Assembly (NCBI GenBank): GCA_006937955.1
Contig: SSNP01000005.1
Coordinates: 1,937,710-2,001,709, forward strand
Direction of reading: 5' to 3'
Source of the DNA: Pachypanchax playfairii
Lineage: Eukaryota; Chordata; Actinopteri; Cyprinodontiformes; Aplocheilidae
Length of the DNA: 64,000 nt
Part shown: piece after piece, positions 63,060 to 64,000 of the stretch
How positions within the stretch are numbered: the first letter of the stretch is position 1
Layout: every line of letters begins with the position of its first letter
Program-made: the position numbers and the translations under genes
Notes under the pieces: generated by a model
Databases searched by the model: none
Told to the model about the DNA's origin: nothing
The model's input: the letters and a program-made list of their open reading frames with translations, nothing else

Positions 63060-63790
63060 GTTCACCTCAAGGTCAAAGGTCAGACTGTGAAAAGTTCAGA
63101 GGGAAAACAAAAACCCCCCGAGCGCTCCATCAGAGACGCTACAGCCTCAATTAGAAGGTCAAAGGTTAAAGATCATGGCGGGACAATTAGAAGAAGGCTG
63201 CACAAGTTTAGCTTGTTTGGAAGAATCTCTAAGTTTCAGTCTGTTTTATTTGTACAAACCAGAGGACTTCTAGAGCAACATCCTTTGGTTAGACGAGGCC
63301 AAAATGCAGATGTTTACCCACAATGCAACACTGCATGAAAGGTAAACACAGCAGAAACACCCATTTGCCAGCTGTCTGCACGGAGGTGGAGGGTTGATGA
63401 TTTGGGCTTGTTTTCTGGCCACAAGGCCTGGACAGCTTACAGTAAAGGACTTGACCTCTGACCTCTGGACCAAAGAATTATGGGCTCAGATGTGAGTCAC
63501 CTGTCTAACAGCTGAAGCTTGAACCAAACTGGGTCATGAAATAGACCAATGATCTCAAAAGAATAACACAAGTCCAGACCAGAACCTGACTGAGATGTTG
63601 GTGCAGAGCTGAGCAGAAACAGATTCTGCAAACTTCCATGAACTGAAGCACCTTCGTTAAGACGTTTGGGTCACATGTGAGACTGAAAACATCGTTTAGA
63701 AGAAAGTCCCCGAGTTCCTGCTGGTAGAGGAGGTTCTACAACCTGCGGGCTCATCAGGTGGACACAAACTTCACTCACGGTTGTTCTGGA
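63060..63790 (+). mobile_element. Degenerate Tc1/mariner transposon relic
   Basis: TIRRRLHKFSLFGRIS and EQHPLVRRGQNADVYPQCN correspond to the TVRRxLHKxGLxGRVA and W-T-DETK-E-FGHN parts of fish Tc1 transposases. Downstream nucleotides (GGTGGAGGGTTGATGATTTG, AGCTTGAACCAAACTGGGTC, CATGAACTGAAGCACCTTCG) follow the family order. A block between the GGGTCATG and CAAGTCCAGACC parts is deleted and the frame is broken, so it is inactive. Terminal repeats were not resolved; an outer boundary near 63000-63850 is possible. Confidence 0.8.
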
Positions 63791-64000
63791 TTTTATTTCA
63801 GTTGTTGTATTTTAGTCCAAAATATAAAAGTCTGTTTTGAAGTATTTTCATGTTTTTCAAATGTTTCTTTAATTCAGATCTTAACCATCTTACACAATCA
63901 CTTCAGCAGAATCTTTTGTGATGAAGAATTAAAACTAAGTGCTGCTCTGACACTGACCTGGACCTCTCCACCTCTCCTTCTCTTCTTTTCCTTCATCTTC

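Larger units (their letters stand above)
48362..64000 (-). other. zfpm1 upstream intron (partial, extends past the window)
   Basis: No exon matching the expected FOG N-terminus (MSRRKQ-type start, acidic region) was recognised on the minus strand. The interval holds a GT run, a GATA/E-box pair at 53008-53021, several GC- or motif-rich islands (53000-53230, 54890-55180, 56780-57010, 58920-59245, 59830-60030, 61840-62100), two CA arrays, dispersed-repeat fragments and a Tc1 relic. The stretch 49960-52900 shows nothing I can name. Confidence 0.6.

Overview
This is vertebrate nuclear DNA, almost certainly from a ray-finned (percomorph-type) teleost. The evidence is AT-rich non-coding sequence, split genes with GT..AG introns of about 80 bp beside introns over 10 kb, abundant CA/GA microsatellites, a tRNA-derived SINE with a teleost-type 3' tail, and relics of Tc1, hAT-like and L2-like elements. 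There are no bacterial features (operons, Shine-Dalgarno sites, CRISPR).

The only convincing protein-coding gene is on the minus strand, from 48361 down to 31800. It is zfpm1, encoding Friend-of-GATA 1 (FOG1), a multi-zinc-finger cofactor of GATA transcription factors. I reconstruct six coding exons (48361-48228, 36158-36056, 35973-35728, 35017-34784, 34702-34460, 34375-31800). They join in one frame into 1,177 codons ending in the family C-terminus. The exons encode a PR-type region, ten zinc fingers, a PIDLSK CtBP-binding motif, a basic cluster and several sumoylation-type motifs. The N-terminal exons, including the NuRD-binding start of the protein, are not visible and probably lie beyond 64000.

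Layout: 1-28800 is intergenic, with no gene I can support but several transposon fragments and satellites. About 28800-31799 is probable zfpm1 3' UTR and downstream flank. 31800-36158 is the compact 3' half of the gene. 36159-48227 is a 12-kb intron with an L2-like LINE relic, GC-rich or octamer/GATA-containing islands and a dense purine microsatellite cluster. 48362-64000 is the next upstream intron, with further enhancer-like islands, CA arrays and a Tc1 relic at the right edge.

I found no novel multi-gene system. The points most worth a second look are an extra C2H2 finger in the fish protein compared with my memory of mammalian FOG1, GATA/E-box/octamer clusters in the introns of a gene whose product is itself a GATA cofactor, a 534-bp foldback element, and an orphan CCAAT/GC-box/TATA cluster at 21888-21934.
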